Below, in pieces: positions 33,220-44,969 of a stretch of 64,000 nt of DNA. Under the pieces are notes generated by a model. It was given only the letters and a program-made list of their open reading frames with translations, was not told where the DNA came from and made no database searches. Position 1 is the first letter of the stretch. Every line of letters begins with the position of its first letter. Both the position numbers and the translations under genes were made by a program. Source of the stretch: Pleurodeles waltl (taxonomy: Eukaryota > Chordata > Amphibia > Caudata > Salamandridae); the NCBI RefSeq assembly GCF_031143425.1, contig NC_090449.1, positions 759,412,235 to 759,476,234 of the forward strand. Direction: 5' to 3'.

Positions 33220-33724
33220 CACTTTGTCCCAAAATGGCTGCCAACACTTCCTGGTTTGAAGTATTGGTAGCTAATCAGAGCTATGCAGCTACGTGCAGGA
33301 GCTCTTATTATTTCCGAAGTCGTCATGAGGATCTGTGCCCTAGATATACAAATGTATTTTCCATTTAATATCTCAAAAAATACTGAATGGATTTACACCA
33401 AATAACTGAAAGTGTAATCTGCGTAGCAAAAGCTACCTTTCTGACAAATTTGGTGTACTTACGCCCAGCCGTTTGGTCTGTAGTCATGTTCAAAGCTCCT
33501 ATCGGAATTAACATGGGAAACAATTTTTTTTGACCCCCCTCCTTTTTCTGCGCCCCGCTTGATGGATCACACCTGAAACTTCCCATGAGCAACAAGAGTC
33601 ACCAGCACACTTTTTAGGAAAAAATTTGTGAAGCTTTTTCAAACAGTGCCAAAGATATTAGAAAATGCTTTTTCTATGGAAACATGGTCCTAACTATAAC
33701 TACCTAGTGGCAACTGGCACTAGG

Positions 33725-33793
<69 letters not shown>

Positions 33794-34230
33794 CTACTGA
33801 TGATCACCAGTTAGGACCTCGTTTCCATAGAAAAAATATTTTTTGCAAGATTTTCCCCCATAAAAGTGTGACCAAGAATCTTGTGGATGGAAAGTTTTGG
33901 GATGGTCTGGCAAGTGGGAGCCGAGAAAAAGGAGGGGGGACAAAAATGTGTGATTCTTATGTTAATTCCCGTAGATTGTTTAGCCACGCCTGCAGCCCAA
34001 ACCGATGGAAGGGATTACAACAAATTTTCAAAACAAGTTAGATTTTGGTCCACGGATCATCCTTTTTATGTGGTGTAAATCTGTGCAGTAGTTTTCAAGA
34101 TATTAAAACAAATCCAGATTGGAATATTTGGAGGGAGTCTGAGCACAGATATTATGGTGAGATCTGATTGGATGTCAGCAATTCAACCAGAAAGTGATGG
34201 CAGCCATCTTTGGGCCAATGTACGTGAGAG
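33220..34230. repeat. Inverted pair of AT-associated repeats around (AT)n
   Basis: Left copy 33220-33725 (minus) and right copy 33790-34230 (plus) are the same dispersed family in opposite orientation, with a pure (AT)n of about 60 bp (33727-33788) at the centre. Facing landmarks: GTTTCCATAGAAAAA on both sides of the tract, then GGAGGGGGG, TTGGTGTAAATC-like and GGCAGCCAT words at the far ends. The arms are diverged, perhaps 70-75 percent by eye. Noncoding. Confidence 0.7.
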
Positions 34231-35091
34231 CACCCATTGAAATGCATTGTAGTGAATGGCAGGTTTTGAGGGTCACAAAAATGAGAATATATAAAGGGTG
34301 ATAACAGATTTTTATTTACAATGTAAATCATTTGTTGATGGTACCATACTAAGTTTAGGAATTGTGGTGTGGCTTAGAGTGATTTTACCCTGCTGAGATG
34401 TCATGTTTGAAAGAAAACTGTTTTCTCATGATTTTCCCCATAAAGGCTATAGAAGGTGCTCCAGAAGCTAAAGTGAGAGCATGTTTTCTATAAATTATTT
34501 CTCAGCCATATGAAAATGAAGTTTGACATTCTCAATAAAACATTTTCTTCAAACAGGAGTGTCAGTTGATTCCCTTGTGTTCTACTGCAGTCTTCCAGAG
34601 TGTTCTAAAGAACAACTAGAGCACTAACAGTGTTACATATGACAAAAGCATGGTGCACCTGAAGCCATCTTGATTGAATCAAGCTGGTAAAACTTAAAAC
34701 ATTCAATTTAGAAAGGAACAAAATGATGGTTTTCATTTTGTCATAGAATTTATGGTTAGTGCTGTAGAAAAAAAAAATAGGACACGTTTTAAGTGAGTTC
34801 TCAAATAACTTCCTCTTCTATTTCATTAAAACATTCTGACATGTAGACTGAAACATGCACATTCTTTTTATGCCAAAAGTGTGGCACATCTTGCCACCAT
34901 CTTGATGGAATCTAAGTGGAAAACTGAAAAGCATTTTCTACTGAGGATACTGCAATAAATTAGTAGATTAGGGAGCTTCATAACAAAGGAGTCTTTCAAA
35001 TAGCCACCAGAGAAAAAAGAGCCTAAATGTAGCACAAATATCACCCAAATGTAGCCCAGATATAGCCCAGTGACAGAAATGAGCAAAACAA
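34231..35091. other. No gene seen; A/T-rich, possibly old repeat
   Basis: Two loosely similar passages occur (a GTGGCACATCTTGCCACCATCTTGATGG-like phrase near 34880 and GTGCACCTGAAGCCATCTTGATTG near 34650). This suggests an old internal duplication. No reading frame of interest. Confidence 0.35.
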
Positions 35092-35905
35092 TTAACTTTG
35101 TTGTTGTTTTGCAGTTTTATATGGCGCAGACTTGACCCAAAGGTACTATAGTGCTTTACATGGGCATCACTTACATTACACAAGAGCATATTCTTTTTGG
35201 GCTTTAGGCATGGGGAGATTAAGGGCTACATGTACATATCTTTGTTGTTGGTCATTTGCGACCAAAAAAGGTGTTTCCTACGTACAAATCGCTATTTTGT
35301 GAGTCGGTATGCAGTTACTGACACAAAACAGTGTTTGGGACTCCAAATTAGGAAGGGGGGTCCCAAGGATGTCCCTTTCTAATTGCAACTTGCAGGGGGG
35401 TGTATGATTATTTTGTCACAGTGAACACAGTCGCAAAACAATCATAGTTAACACCAATTCAAATTACTGTTAAACCATTCGCAAACAGAAAGGGGTCCGC
35501 AAAGGATCCCTTCCCCTTTGTGAATGGGGGCGCAAACATGTTTTCAGAGCAGGCAGTGGTCCCATGGACCACTGCCTACTCCAAAATAATGAAACTGAAA
35601 TGTTTCATCTTTATTTTTGAAATGCATCCCGTTTTTTTTAAGAAAAAGGGCTGCAAAAACAATTTCAGCTTTATTTAAGCATTCACAGACATGGTGGTCT
35701 GCTGACCCAAGTAGGTCACCATCCTTGTGAGTCTGGCCATACTCAAATGCTTCAGGTCCCTTGCAACCCTTCTGGGAATCGCTAACAGTGTCTCAGACGC
35801 TCTGGCCCTGCGTAATTGGCCCAGAATCACAGGATGTCGAGCTGACGCTGAAACTCGAACCTGGTTCCCCAGGTGCAAAGTCTGCAGCTCTGGCCGTAAC
35901 ATCAC
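35092..35905 (-). repeat. tRNA-headed CORE-type SINE, split by a MITE
   Basis: On the minus strand from about 35905 there is a tRNA-like head: a loose A-box GGCCAGAGCTGCAGA and a B-box GGTTCGAGTTTC about 35 nt later. It leads into TGTGATTCTGGGCC, which resembles the conserved CORE segment of MIR-like SINEs. The SINE resumes left of the MITE (35221 down to 35092) and ends with CTGCGCCATATAAAACTGC and an ACAACAACAA tail. That is like the GCGC..TATAAA tail of L2/CR1 LINEs, such as the copy at 38093-39076. RNA polymerase III would transcribe an intact copy; L2/CR1-type enzymes would be the expected partner. Confidence 0.55.
35222..35812. mobile_element. Harbinger-like MITE inside the SINE
   Basis: A 591-bp insert separates the two SINE parts. 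It is flanked by TTA (35219-35221) and TAA (35813-35815), the TWA signature of Harbinger. It begins AGGGCTACATGTAC, close to the AGGGCCAGATGTA end of the Harbinger at 815. It contains hairpins, including AGGCAGTGGTCC with its complement around CAT near 35550-35577, and a GGGGTCCGCAAAGGATCCC-type stem. No ORF. The right end (TCTGGCCCTGCG) pairs poorly with the left. Confidence 0.55.
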
Positions 35906-36179
35906 ATTCTCCCCTCTAAGTGCAACATATAATCAATTGATGAACTGGATACAAAAAATCAATATAGCAAATAATTTAAAAGTGATTTGTCACTACTTGA
36001 GAACTCAGAAAATATGTCATCATTTGAGTTTTTTCACTGGCCATAATTTCTGAGTAGAAGACCCTCTCATTTTTATAATTTCTATTCGAAATGCTTTAGC
36101 TAGTACAGTTTTGATTACATCAAGATGTTAGGCGTGCCACACTTTTGTAATAAATATAAAATATTAGGAATCTAGTTGT

Positions 36180-36800
36180 TCATTACAATACTGTGAGGAG
36201 GCAGATATCTGGGGCACAAACTCAGATAATTGAGGACAGGGAGAAGGGAGCAGAATCAACAAGTTGACCAAGCTGGGCAGGTGGGAGGGGCAGTGGCAGC
36301 ACAAGGGACCATGGAGGGCTGGGGAAAAGAGGGCAGGGGCAACAAACCAACCATTCAGGTCAGGCAAGAGAAGCTGTGGCAATGTAACTGATCTTTGAGG
36401 GCAGAAGGAAGAGGAGGTGGCAATACAAACCATTCATGCCAACTGATCTGATTCAGACAGGAGACTCGTGATGTTTTTTAAGACCAAAGTTTTTTTTTAT
36501 CTGTTTCCTGCCTAAAATCTCTTTTTCAATGTAAGTAAATGGAAATAATCATTTCCTCAGGTTTTCTTTTCAAAATCTCCCTCTTACTACGTTCAAAATG
36601 TTGGCAAGTATGGTACATTGGCTCCCTGAGGGCCAGAGGAATGGGGTCAGGATATGGACTCAGATAACAGAGGGCAGGAGGGAGAGGGGCACAGGCACCA
36701 AAATGACCTTACAGGGCAGGCATCAGGGGTTGTAGCAGCACAATACACCACACAAGGCAAGCGGGCGGCAATGCAGCACAACGGACCATTAAAAGTGTGA
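36180..36800. repeat. Short arrays of GGGCAGG-rich minisatellite
   Basis: Two short arrays (about 36215-36440 and 36605-36790) of a degenerate unit containing GGGCAGG(A/T)GGGAGGGGC, AGTGGCAGCACAA and GGACCATGGAGG. They are separated by 160 bp of other sequence. The same unit makes the long array at 42430-43620. 35906-36179 between the SINE and the array is A/T-rich with nothing recognisable. Confidence 0.65.
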
Positions 36801-37223
36801 GCACGTCTGACCTTATTTGTCTTTTTATTATTTTATTGATAAGGGGACGAGTTAGAGGTTCAATGGACTTTTGGACTCAGTTAACAGTAATCTATCACAG
36901 ACCCAATACCTCCAAATGACCTGCATAACAATAACACAATCAATTATAACAAAACATTTACCAAATTAGAGTCAGTAACCTTCACGCACCATGGCCCCTG
37001 TGAACATGAATAACCACACCTTTAATAAAAGTTAAAATGTTTATTTCCCTGAATTAACAATGCTAAAGTTATGTAAAGCAATCTCAAAACCAACTGATAA
37101 ACATAGACGAATAACAAAGGTTGACCAAAATGACTGGAAAATCGTCAACTTAACCAAGGCATTTTTTAATACTAAACATTCAATAATAATCAGACAGATT
37201 AATATCAACAAAAACTGAATTAA
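36801..37223. other. Left part of the target of LTR-like copy C; no gene
   Basis: T- and A-rich sequence that would join 41189 onward if copy C and one AGAAA duplicate are removed. The joined sequence has no frame that I can interpret. A TTTATTATTTTATTGATAA stretch near 36826 may be the end of a retroelement. Confidence 0.3.
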
Positions 37224-38092
37224 AGAAATGTAGGAGGCTGGCCTGGCTTGTAGTGGGTACCAGAGGTACTTACACCTTGTGCCAGGTCCACTTATCCCTT
37301 ATTAGTGTAGAAGAGGTGTTTCTAGCAGCTTAGACTGATAGAAGGTAGCTATGGCAAAGCAGCTTAGGCTGAACTAGGAGACATGCAAAGCTCCTACTAT
37401 ACCACTTATATCATATGCACAATTTTATAAGAAAACACAATACACAGAGTTACTAAAAATAAAGGTACTTTATTTTTATGACAATATGCCAAAAGTATCT
37501 CAGTGAGTACCCTCAGTAAGAAGGTAAGTACTATACACAAGTTATATGTACACAAACCAAACTTAGGTAATCAAGAGCAAGAAAAGTAATGCAAACAGTG
37601 TAGAATTACAATAGGTTGCAATAGGAGCACATAGGTATAGTGGCATACTCCAAAAGTGGAATGTGAACCACGAATGGACCCCAGACCTTTGTGAGCTTGT
37701 AGAAGGTCGCTGGGACTGTAAGAAAACGGTGAGGGTTAGAAAAATACCCCACCCCAAGACCATGAAAAGTAGGAGTAAAGTGCACCTACTACCCCCAGAG
37801 AGCACAGAAGTCGTAATAGGGGGATTCTGCAGGGAGAACAAACACCAGCAGTGCACTGACAATGGATTTCCGGACCTGAGTACCTGTAAGACAAGGGGAC
37901 CAAGTCCAATAGGCGTGACAGTGTCCACGGGGGGCAAGAGCCCAGGAAACCCCAGCTAAAGGTGCAAGGAAGCTGCCACCGGTTGGAAGAAGCTTGGAGT
38001 TCTGCAAGAAAGAAGAAGACTAGGAACTTCTCCTTTGGAAGACAGATGTCCCACGTCGCGATGAAGCTTGCAGAGGTATTCCCACGCAGAAA

Positions 38093-38993
38093 TGAGCCCC
38101 CTCGTCTACATGAGCCCCCTCGCCAACATCGTACGCAAGCACAACATCATCATCACCTCCTACGCCGACGACACGCAACTTATACTCTCCCTCACCAAGG
38201 ACCCCGCCAGCGCCAAGACCAACCTACAAGAGGGTATGAAGGACGTCGCAGATTGGATGAGGCTCAGCCGCCTAAAGCTGAACTCTGAAAAAACGGAAGT
38301 CCTCATCCTCGGCAACACCCCGTCCGCCTGGGACGACTCCTGGTGGCCCACAGCCCTCGGCACCGCACCGACCCCCACAGACCACGCCTGCAACCTCGGC
38401 TTCATCTTGGACCCTCTTCTCACCATGACCAAGCAAGTCAACGCCGTGTCCTCCGCCTGCTTCCTCACCCTCCGCATGCTCCGCAAGATCTTCCGCTGGA
38501 TCCCCGCCGACACCAGAAAAACCGTGACCCACGCCCTCGTGACGAGCCGCCTGGACTACGGCAACACCCTCTACACCGGGACCACAGCCAAACTCCAAAA
38601 TCGCCTGCAACGCATTCAAAACGCCTCGGCCCGCCTCATCCTCGACATACCCCGCAGCAGCCACATCTCCGCACACCTGAGACACCTGCACTGGCTCCCA
38701 GTCAGCAAAAGGATCACCTTCCGACTTCTCACCCACGCACACAAAGCCCTCCACGACAAGGGACCGGAATACCTCAACAGACGCCTCAGCTTCTAGGTCC
38801 CCACCGCCTCCTCCGCTCCTCTGGCCTCGCACTCGCTGCTGTCCCGCGCATCCGCCGCTCCACGGCGGGTGGGAGATCTTTCTCCTTCCTGGCGGCCAAG
38901 ACCTGGAACTCCCTCCCCACCAGCCTCAGGACCACCCAGGACCACTCCGCTTTCCGGAGACTCCTAAAGACCTGGCTGTTCGAGCAGCGATAA
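38093..38993 (+). pseudogene. L2/CR1-type reverse transcriptase, C-terminal part
   Basis: The frame enters at the end of the reverse transcriptase palm: ITSYADDTQL (the catalytic YADD) near the start, then LKLNSEKTEVLILG, NLGFILDPLLTM, SRLDYGNTLYTG, RIQNASARLILD and LHWLPVSKRITFRLL, all in the order of L2/CR1/Rex-type ORF2. A TAG at about 38794-38796 followed by a one-base shift breaks the frame. The remaining C-terminus (AAVPRIRRST, FSFLAAKTWNSLPTSLR, RRLLKTWLF) is read from about 38797 to 38993 in the shifted frame. The endonuclease and N-terminal reverse transcriptase are missing through 5' truncation. Confidence 0.8.
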
Positions 38994-39076
38994 CCCCCCC
39001 CTTTTTCCCCTAGCGCCTTGAGACCCGCACGGGTGAGTAGCGCGCTTTATAAATGTTAATGATTTGATTTGATTTG
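38093..39076 (+). mobile_element. 5'-truncated L2/CR1-type LINE inside copy C
   Basis: A 984-bp, very GC-rich insert flanked by AGAAA (38088-38092 and 39077-39081). Comparison with copy B shows the surrounding element is otherwise continuous (GCAGAAAGA-C...AAAC). The 3' end has AGCGCGCTTTATAAATG followed by TGATT-type repeats, the short-repeat tail typical of L2/CR1 elements. Base composition is unlike the host element. Confidence 0.8.
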
Positions 39077-41188
39077 AGAAAGACCGCAAACAAGCCTTGC
39101 TAGCTGCAAGGGTCAAGGTAGAGGTTTTTGGGTGCTGCTGACGACCAGGAAGGACCAGAATGTCGCCTTTTGGAGGAGGAGACAGAGGGGGCGCTCAGCA
39201 ACTCAGAGAGCTCTCACAGAAGCAGGCAGCACCCGCAGAAGTACCCCAACAGGCACTTAAAAGAAAAGTGAACAGGAGTCCACGACGCCGGAGGACACCT
39301 CAGAAGGCTGCAGGATGGAGTGCTGGGGACCCAGGCTAGGCTGTGCACAAAGGAAATCCTGGAAGAGTGCACAGAAGCCGGAGCAGCAGCAAATCACATG
39401 GTACACAGCTTTGCAGTCTAGCGTGGGGAGGCAAGGACTTGAAGAGACACTGGACTGTGGGAGCCACGTGGACAGAGTTGCTGTGTTCCAGGGACCACGC
39501 TCGTCAGGATGAGAGGGGACCCAGAGGACCAGTGTTGCAGTCTTTTGGTGCATGTGTTAGCAGGGGGAAGATTCCGTCAACCCATGGGAGATTTCTTTGG
39601 AGCTTCTGGTGCAGGGTGAAGGCAGCCTACCCCCAGAGCATGCAGCACCTGGAAACAGTCGAGAAAGCCGGCAGGATTAGACGCTACAGTGTTGCTGGTA
39701 GTCATCTTGCTACTTTGTTGTGGTTTTGCAGGCGTCCTGGAGCAGTCAGCGGTCGATCCTTTGGTAGAAGGTGAAGAGGGCGATGCAGAGGAACTCTGGT
39801 GAGCTCTTGCATTCGTTATCTGAAGAATTCCCCAAAGCAGAGACCCTAAATAGCCAGAAAAGGAGGTTTGGCTACCAAGGAAGGAGGATTGGCTACCAAG
39901 AGAGGTAAGAGCCTATCAGAGGGGGCCTCTGACGTCACCTGCTGGCAATGGCCACTCAGAGCAGTCCAGTGTGCCCCCAACACCTCTGTTTCCAAGATGG
40001 CAGAGGTCTGAGACACGCTGGAGGAGCTCTGGGCACCTCCCCTCGGAGGTAATGGTCAGGGGAGTGGTCACTCCCCTTTCCTTTGTCCAGTTTCATGCCA
40101 GAGCAGGGCTGGGGGATCCCTGAACCGGTGTAGACTGGCTTATGCGGAGATGGGCACCATCTGTGCCCATCAAAGCATTTCCAGAGGCTACTCCTCCCCA
40201 GCCCTTCACACCTATTTCCAAAGGGAAAGGGTGTAACACCCTCTCTCAGAGGAAATCCTTTGTTCTGCCTTCCTGGGCCAGGGCTGCCTGGACCCCAGGA
40301 GTGCAGAAATCTGTCTGAGGGGTTGGCAGCAACAGCAGTTGCAGTGGAGACCCCGGAAAGGCAGTTTGGCAGTACTCGGGTTCTGTGCTAGAGACCCGGG
40401 GGATCATGGAATTGTCCCCCCAATACCAGAATGGTATTGGGTATCACAGAATTGTCCCCCAATACCAGATTGGTATTGGGGTGACAATTCCATGATCTTA
40501 GACATGTTACATGGCCATGTTCGGAGTTAACATTGTGACGCTATACATAGGTAGTGATCTATGTATAGTGCACACGTGTAATGGTGTCCCCGCACTCACA
40601 AAGTCCGGGGAATTTGCCCTGAACGATGTGGGGGCACCTTGGCTAGTGCCAGGGTGCCCACACACTAAGTAACTTTGCACCCAACCTTCACCAGGTGAAG
40701 GTTAGACATATAGGTGACTTATAAGTTACTTATGTGCAGTTGTAAATGGCTGTGAAATAACGTGGACGTTATTTCACGCAGGCTGCAGTAGCAGGCCTGT
40801 GTAAGAATTGTCAGAGCTCTCTATAGGTGGCAAAATAAATGCTGCAGCCCATAGGGATCTCCTGGAACCCCAATACCCTGGGTACCTCAGTACCATATAC
40901 AAGGGAATTATATGGGTGTACCAGTATGCCAATGTGAATTGGTAAATTTAGTCACTAGCCTGTTAGTGGCAAATTTGGAAAGGAGAGAGAGCATAACCGC
41001 TGAGGTTCTGGTTAGCAGAGCCTCAGTGAGACAGTTAGGCATCACACAGGGAACACATACAGGGCACATACTTATGAGCATGGTGGCCCTGCCTGGCAGG
41101 GTTCCAGTGACACATAGACTAAAATAACATACATACAGTGAAATATGGGGGTAACATGCCAGGCAAGATGGTACTTTCCTACAAGAAA

Positions 41189-42429
41189 TAGCTTACATTT
41201 AGACATTCACAAATAAACAAGATCAATCCTTTATTATTAACATTTATGGGACATCAACTTTCTAACTAATCCTCTAATCTGAATGGCATGATTGGGCTTT
41301 CATGCAAAAAGAAAAACAGACAAAAGTTAAATTGGAAAACATCTAGCTATGGCATTAAGCCAAAATACAGCAGCTGGTACCTAGAAAAGAAAAGCCAAAA
41401 ATCTATAGCAAATACATTTCAGATTTAGTTATACTTCTCCTTATGGGATCAACAAGCAGAGTCTTCTTCATCAGCTGAACACCCGTCCGGTCCGAATTCG
41501 CAATTGGGGACAGTGAAAGGGGCTGGCTCAGCCATGGTTGGCTCTAGGTCAGCTGAACCAAATTAGGGCATCAATTGAGGAAACAGCATCTACATCTCTC
41601 CTACTCACACTAACACTTCATCACACTCTCGAGCTCACGCACACTCATACCTAAAGAACTCTGACCTCTCCTGTTAAGTGAAGTCGGGGTATAAACCAAA
41701 ACTACACAATAGTTTCCCTTGTTGTCGTTGGTCAGAATATTGAATGTTCACACTAGATCCAATCAATACTAATGACTAAATCAGTGATATAGTTAGACAG
41801 CATTCACACGTCGATGATCGGCTCCTCTTCTCCTGTTCCTGTCACCAGTTTTCTCCAAGTAACTTTTGTTGCACTCTTCATCTCTCCTCAGTATGGTCAT
41901 TTTTAGTTCCTGGGAACTTCTCCTTCTCATGCACGTCTACAAAGCATCAACTTCTAGTACAGGACATTACAGAAATCAGTTCTCATGAGAAAATCAGAAC
42001 ATCAGCTAGCTTACGTTGCAACATTACAACCGGGTTGGTCAACCTCATGTGAACAAGGAACAATGAACAGTGAAATCTCCTCTCCTTGCATCAGAAAATA
42101 AGTTTGAACATTTATTTGATGTCATGAAGCTTAGCATGAGTCTTAGTCGAGCGGGCCTAGTATTTTCATACTTACTCTACATTTAGTAAATTAAGCAAAT
42201 ACATTTTGTTAATATATCAGTATGATTCACTTATACATTTTAATTATTCTAGGCACTGTATTATAACAGTTAATGCTATATTTTTAGTAAGTTGCATACA
42301 TAATGATGGCCACTCTTATGGGCACATTTTCCTCAAACATTTATTTTTCTCTATGTTAACCTAAAACATGTAGTTTCTTATTTCATTTATCAATGCAAAT
42401 TAATTATTGATTAGTTCATCTCTCACGAA
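41189..42429. other. No gene seen; right part of the target of copy C
   Basis: Moderately A/T-rich sequence without sustained frames. The stretch 41460-41950 is pyrimidine-rich and may come from an old LTR element, but no ends are visible. Confidence 0.3.
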
Positions 42430-43620
42430 AGCAATTGGGAAGAGACAGGGCCATGCACATGGACAACAGAGAGCAGAGGGGAAATAGGCAAGGGCAGCAA
42501 ACTGACCATACCGGGAAGACAGGAGGGACAGTTGCAGCATAACGGTTCATGAAGGGCAGAAGGGAGGGGACAGGGACATGACAACGGACCAGACAAGGCA
42601 GAAGGGAGGGGCTAGGGGCCTGCATGTGAAAAAAGGAGGGCATAGGGCAAGCGGGCAAAATGGAGCAGTAAGCTGACCATGGAAGGCAGATGGGATGGGG
42701 ACTGGAAGCACAACACACCAGGGAGGGCAACAGTGAGACTATAATGGCATACATGCAGACAATAGAGGGATGGTGGAAGGGAGTCAGGGGCAGCAAGCAG
42801 ACCATACAGGGCAGGTGGGAGGGGCTGTGGCTGAACAAAAGGCCATGCATGGCAAGCAGCAGCATTAGTGGCAGCACAACAGCCATGGTGGGAAAGAGGG
42901 AGGGGACAGGGGCATGCACAAAGGACCATGGAGGACAGAAGGTATGGGTAAGGGCTAGACCACGTGGGTATGCAGAAGGTGCAGTTGCACCACAAAAGAG
43001 CATGGAGGGCAGGAGGAAGTGGTAGCAAAATGGACCATGGAGGGCAGGATGATAAGGGCATGGAACTTGGACAGGCAGGGGGAGGTGCCAGGGACAGGAA
43101 GCAGTCATCTTGGCAAGGCAGGTGGGAGGGGCAGCGACAGCTCAACAGAACACTCTTAGTAGATAGGAGGGGGAGTGTCAGGTCCATGGAACTTGGTGGG
43201 TAAAAAGGAGGGAACCAGGGCATGCACACATACATCAAAGGGCAGGGGGGAGGAGGATAGGGGCAGCAAACTAAGCACATAGGCTAAGCAGCAGGGCAAT
43301 GATGGGGTACAGAATTGGGCAATGAAGGGCAGGAGGAGTGGGAAGGTACTTCAAGCTAAATGGAGGGCAGTGGCAGCACATCGGACCATGCGGGGCAGGA
43401 GAGAGGGGGCTGGTGCATAGACTTGGACAACAGAGGGTAGGGAACAGGTAGATGGGGCAGCAAGCTGTTCAGGGCCGGCGGGAAGGGCAGTGGCAGATCA
43501 ATGGCCACATATGGCTGCAATGAGGGAGCAGGGGCATGGACTTGGATAATGGATGGCAAGGAGAAGGGGGGCAGGAGCAATAAACTTTGGTGGGTGCAGC
43601 ACTATGCCAGGACAGGCCCT
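42430..43620. repeat. GGGCAGG-rich minisatellite, about 1.2 kb
   Basis: Degenerate unit of roughly 60 bp: GGGCAGG(C/A)GGGAGGGGC(A/T)G, GGCAGCA(C/A)A, (C/A)GGACCATG(G/C)AGG. Purine-rich on the plus strand. All long open frames here, on either strand, are repeat translations. It directly precedes repeats of the TTACAGGGACG and hairpin-rich types. Confidence 0.85.
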
Positions 43621-43669
43621 GCAATAACTCCCCTCCCCAACATGCATTGTGATGGGCATTTTACTCAAC

Positions 43670-43900
43670 ATTTAAAAAAAACCTAGAAATTCACTGAAAA
43701 AGCAAAGGTTACAGGGATGGTATAGTTAGAAAATAGAATTAAAAACAATCTTAGAAATTCACCAACAAACAAAGGTTACATGGACGTTATACTTAGTTTC
43801 AGATTTTACACAAACAAACCCGTAGAAATTCAGCTGTTAGAGTCATTTTAAGTAACTGTAACTCATGCCCTAAGTTAACTATAACTTACACCATATACGG
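43670..43900. repeat. GTTACAGGGACGTTATAG-type repeat, copy 2
   Basis: Two AAATTCACTGAAAAAGCAAAGG-type units with GTTACAGGGATGGTATAG and GTTACATGGACGTTATAC, then AAGTAACTGTAACTCATGCCC. It has the same order as 32520-32700. Confidence 0.6.
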
Positions 43901-43929
43901 CCCCCATGAAGATCAAATGAGGGTGCAGC

Positions 43930-44570
43930 TCTCCCCCCATCCAAGGCTATATAATGCCCTGGGAAACCCCAACCTCCGGGACCGGCCGCTGCTACCTCCT
44001 GAGGGGCCCACCCTCAGGAGGTAGCTGTTTGCTGTGCTTGGCGGGAGCTGTCACAGCTCTTGCCAAGCAAAAGCAAACACTCTGCTTTTAGCAAGCAAGC
44101 GCTTTAAAGATGCTCCCACTTGCCAAAGCAGAGATTTCATCTCTTTCCCTGTCCGCAGACATGCAAGCAGAGAAAGAGATGAAAATATTGCTCCCACATG
44201 CAGGGAGCTGCATTTACAGCAGCTCACTGCATGCAGAAGCAATGCTGGCTCCCACAGGAGCCGGGGAGCCGGCTGGGACAGTGGGGGCCTTGAGGCCCCC
44301 AGTGGTCCTTTAATTCAAAAAGAAAAATCAAAGCACTTGCTTGTATAACGTACAAATCATTCAAGTGTGTTTTCTATGCCGTTCCACTATGTAAAGTTAT
44401 CTGATGAAGACGCTGGAGAACCAATCAGAATGGCAAAGTTACATACACACAACGTTACTGGAGACATTACCTCTGCTTCCTTTACTGAGCTATAGTGTAG
44501 GAGATGCACTATACATTAATCCAACGAAGTAACACTTATTAATTAGCCAGTAGAAAGTACTCCAGTTGGG
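43930..44570. repeat. Hairpin-rich dispersed repeat, copy 2
   Basis: Second copy of the unit at 30440-31110, with the same order of blocks ending in TAATTAGCCAGTAGAAAG. Stem-loops include TACCTCCTGA/TCAGGAGGTA around 43992-44027, GGCGGGAGCTG...CAGCTCTTGCC and GGGAGCTGC...GCAGCTC. 44571-44960 is A/T-rich and otherwise featureless. Confidence 0.65.
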
Positions 44571-44969
44571 TGGGCATTCTGCACAAAATGTTGGCCTCTT
44601 CTTGGATAAATTTGCAGGGCAGAATTCATTCTGGCACATTGCTCATTTCACTGAAATAAAATCTCACCAGGAAGCATTTACGCATATAAACAAAGCAGGT
44701 GCTCAAGTTAAAGCTCCACTTCTGTAAAGTACTAATTATCCAAAATCCTTGCGCATGGTGAAGGCAAAGCAAGCATCATTTCTCAGCATTTGGAGCTTGA
44801 AAAGGTATTTGTAATCCTTGATGGAAGCGTTTGCATCCACAGTGCGCATGTTTGAATGCCCTGCGTTTGGGCTGTGTTTAGGTGGTTATAGGAGGCTGGC
44901 TGCAAAGCCCCGCCACAAACAGCAGAAAGCCATCCATGTCACAGGTTTGGATAGGGGATGGACTCAGGT

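Larger units (their letters stand above)
37229..41183 (-). mobile_element. 3-kb TGTAGGA...TCCTACA LTR-like element, copy C
   Basis: Exact five-base duplication AGAAA (37224-37228 and 41184-41188) and the family ends TGTAGGAGGCTGGCCTGGC and GGTACTTTCCTACA. Total 3,955 bp. Without the L2/CR1 insert and its duplicate it is about 2,966 bp, matching copies A and B. It contains the AATAAAGGTACTTTATTT signal at about 37459 and, near 40385-40495, a locally duplicated ATTGTCCCCCAATACC/AGATGGTATTGGG-type inverted repeat absent or single in the other copies. Confidence 0.7.

Noticed and set aside
35850..35900. Possible tRNA gene from the GGTTCGA box
   Set aside because: The head continues into a CORE-like segment and LINE-like tail, and the cloverleaf does not close well; it is a SINE head.
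38272..38832. 186-codon minus-strand glycine-rich frame
   Set aside because: It is the antisense of the L2/CR1 reverse transcriptase, open because of high GC content.
42416..43280. Minus-strand frames of 222-230 codons, hydrophobic and proline-rich
   Set aside because: They translate the GGGCAGG minisatellite; two frames are open at once, as expected for a repeat without stop codons.
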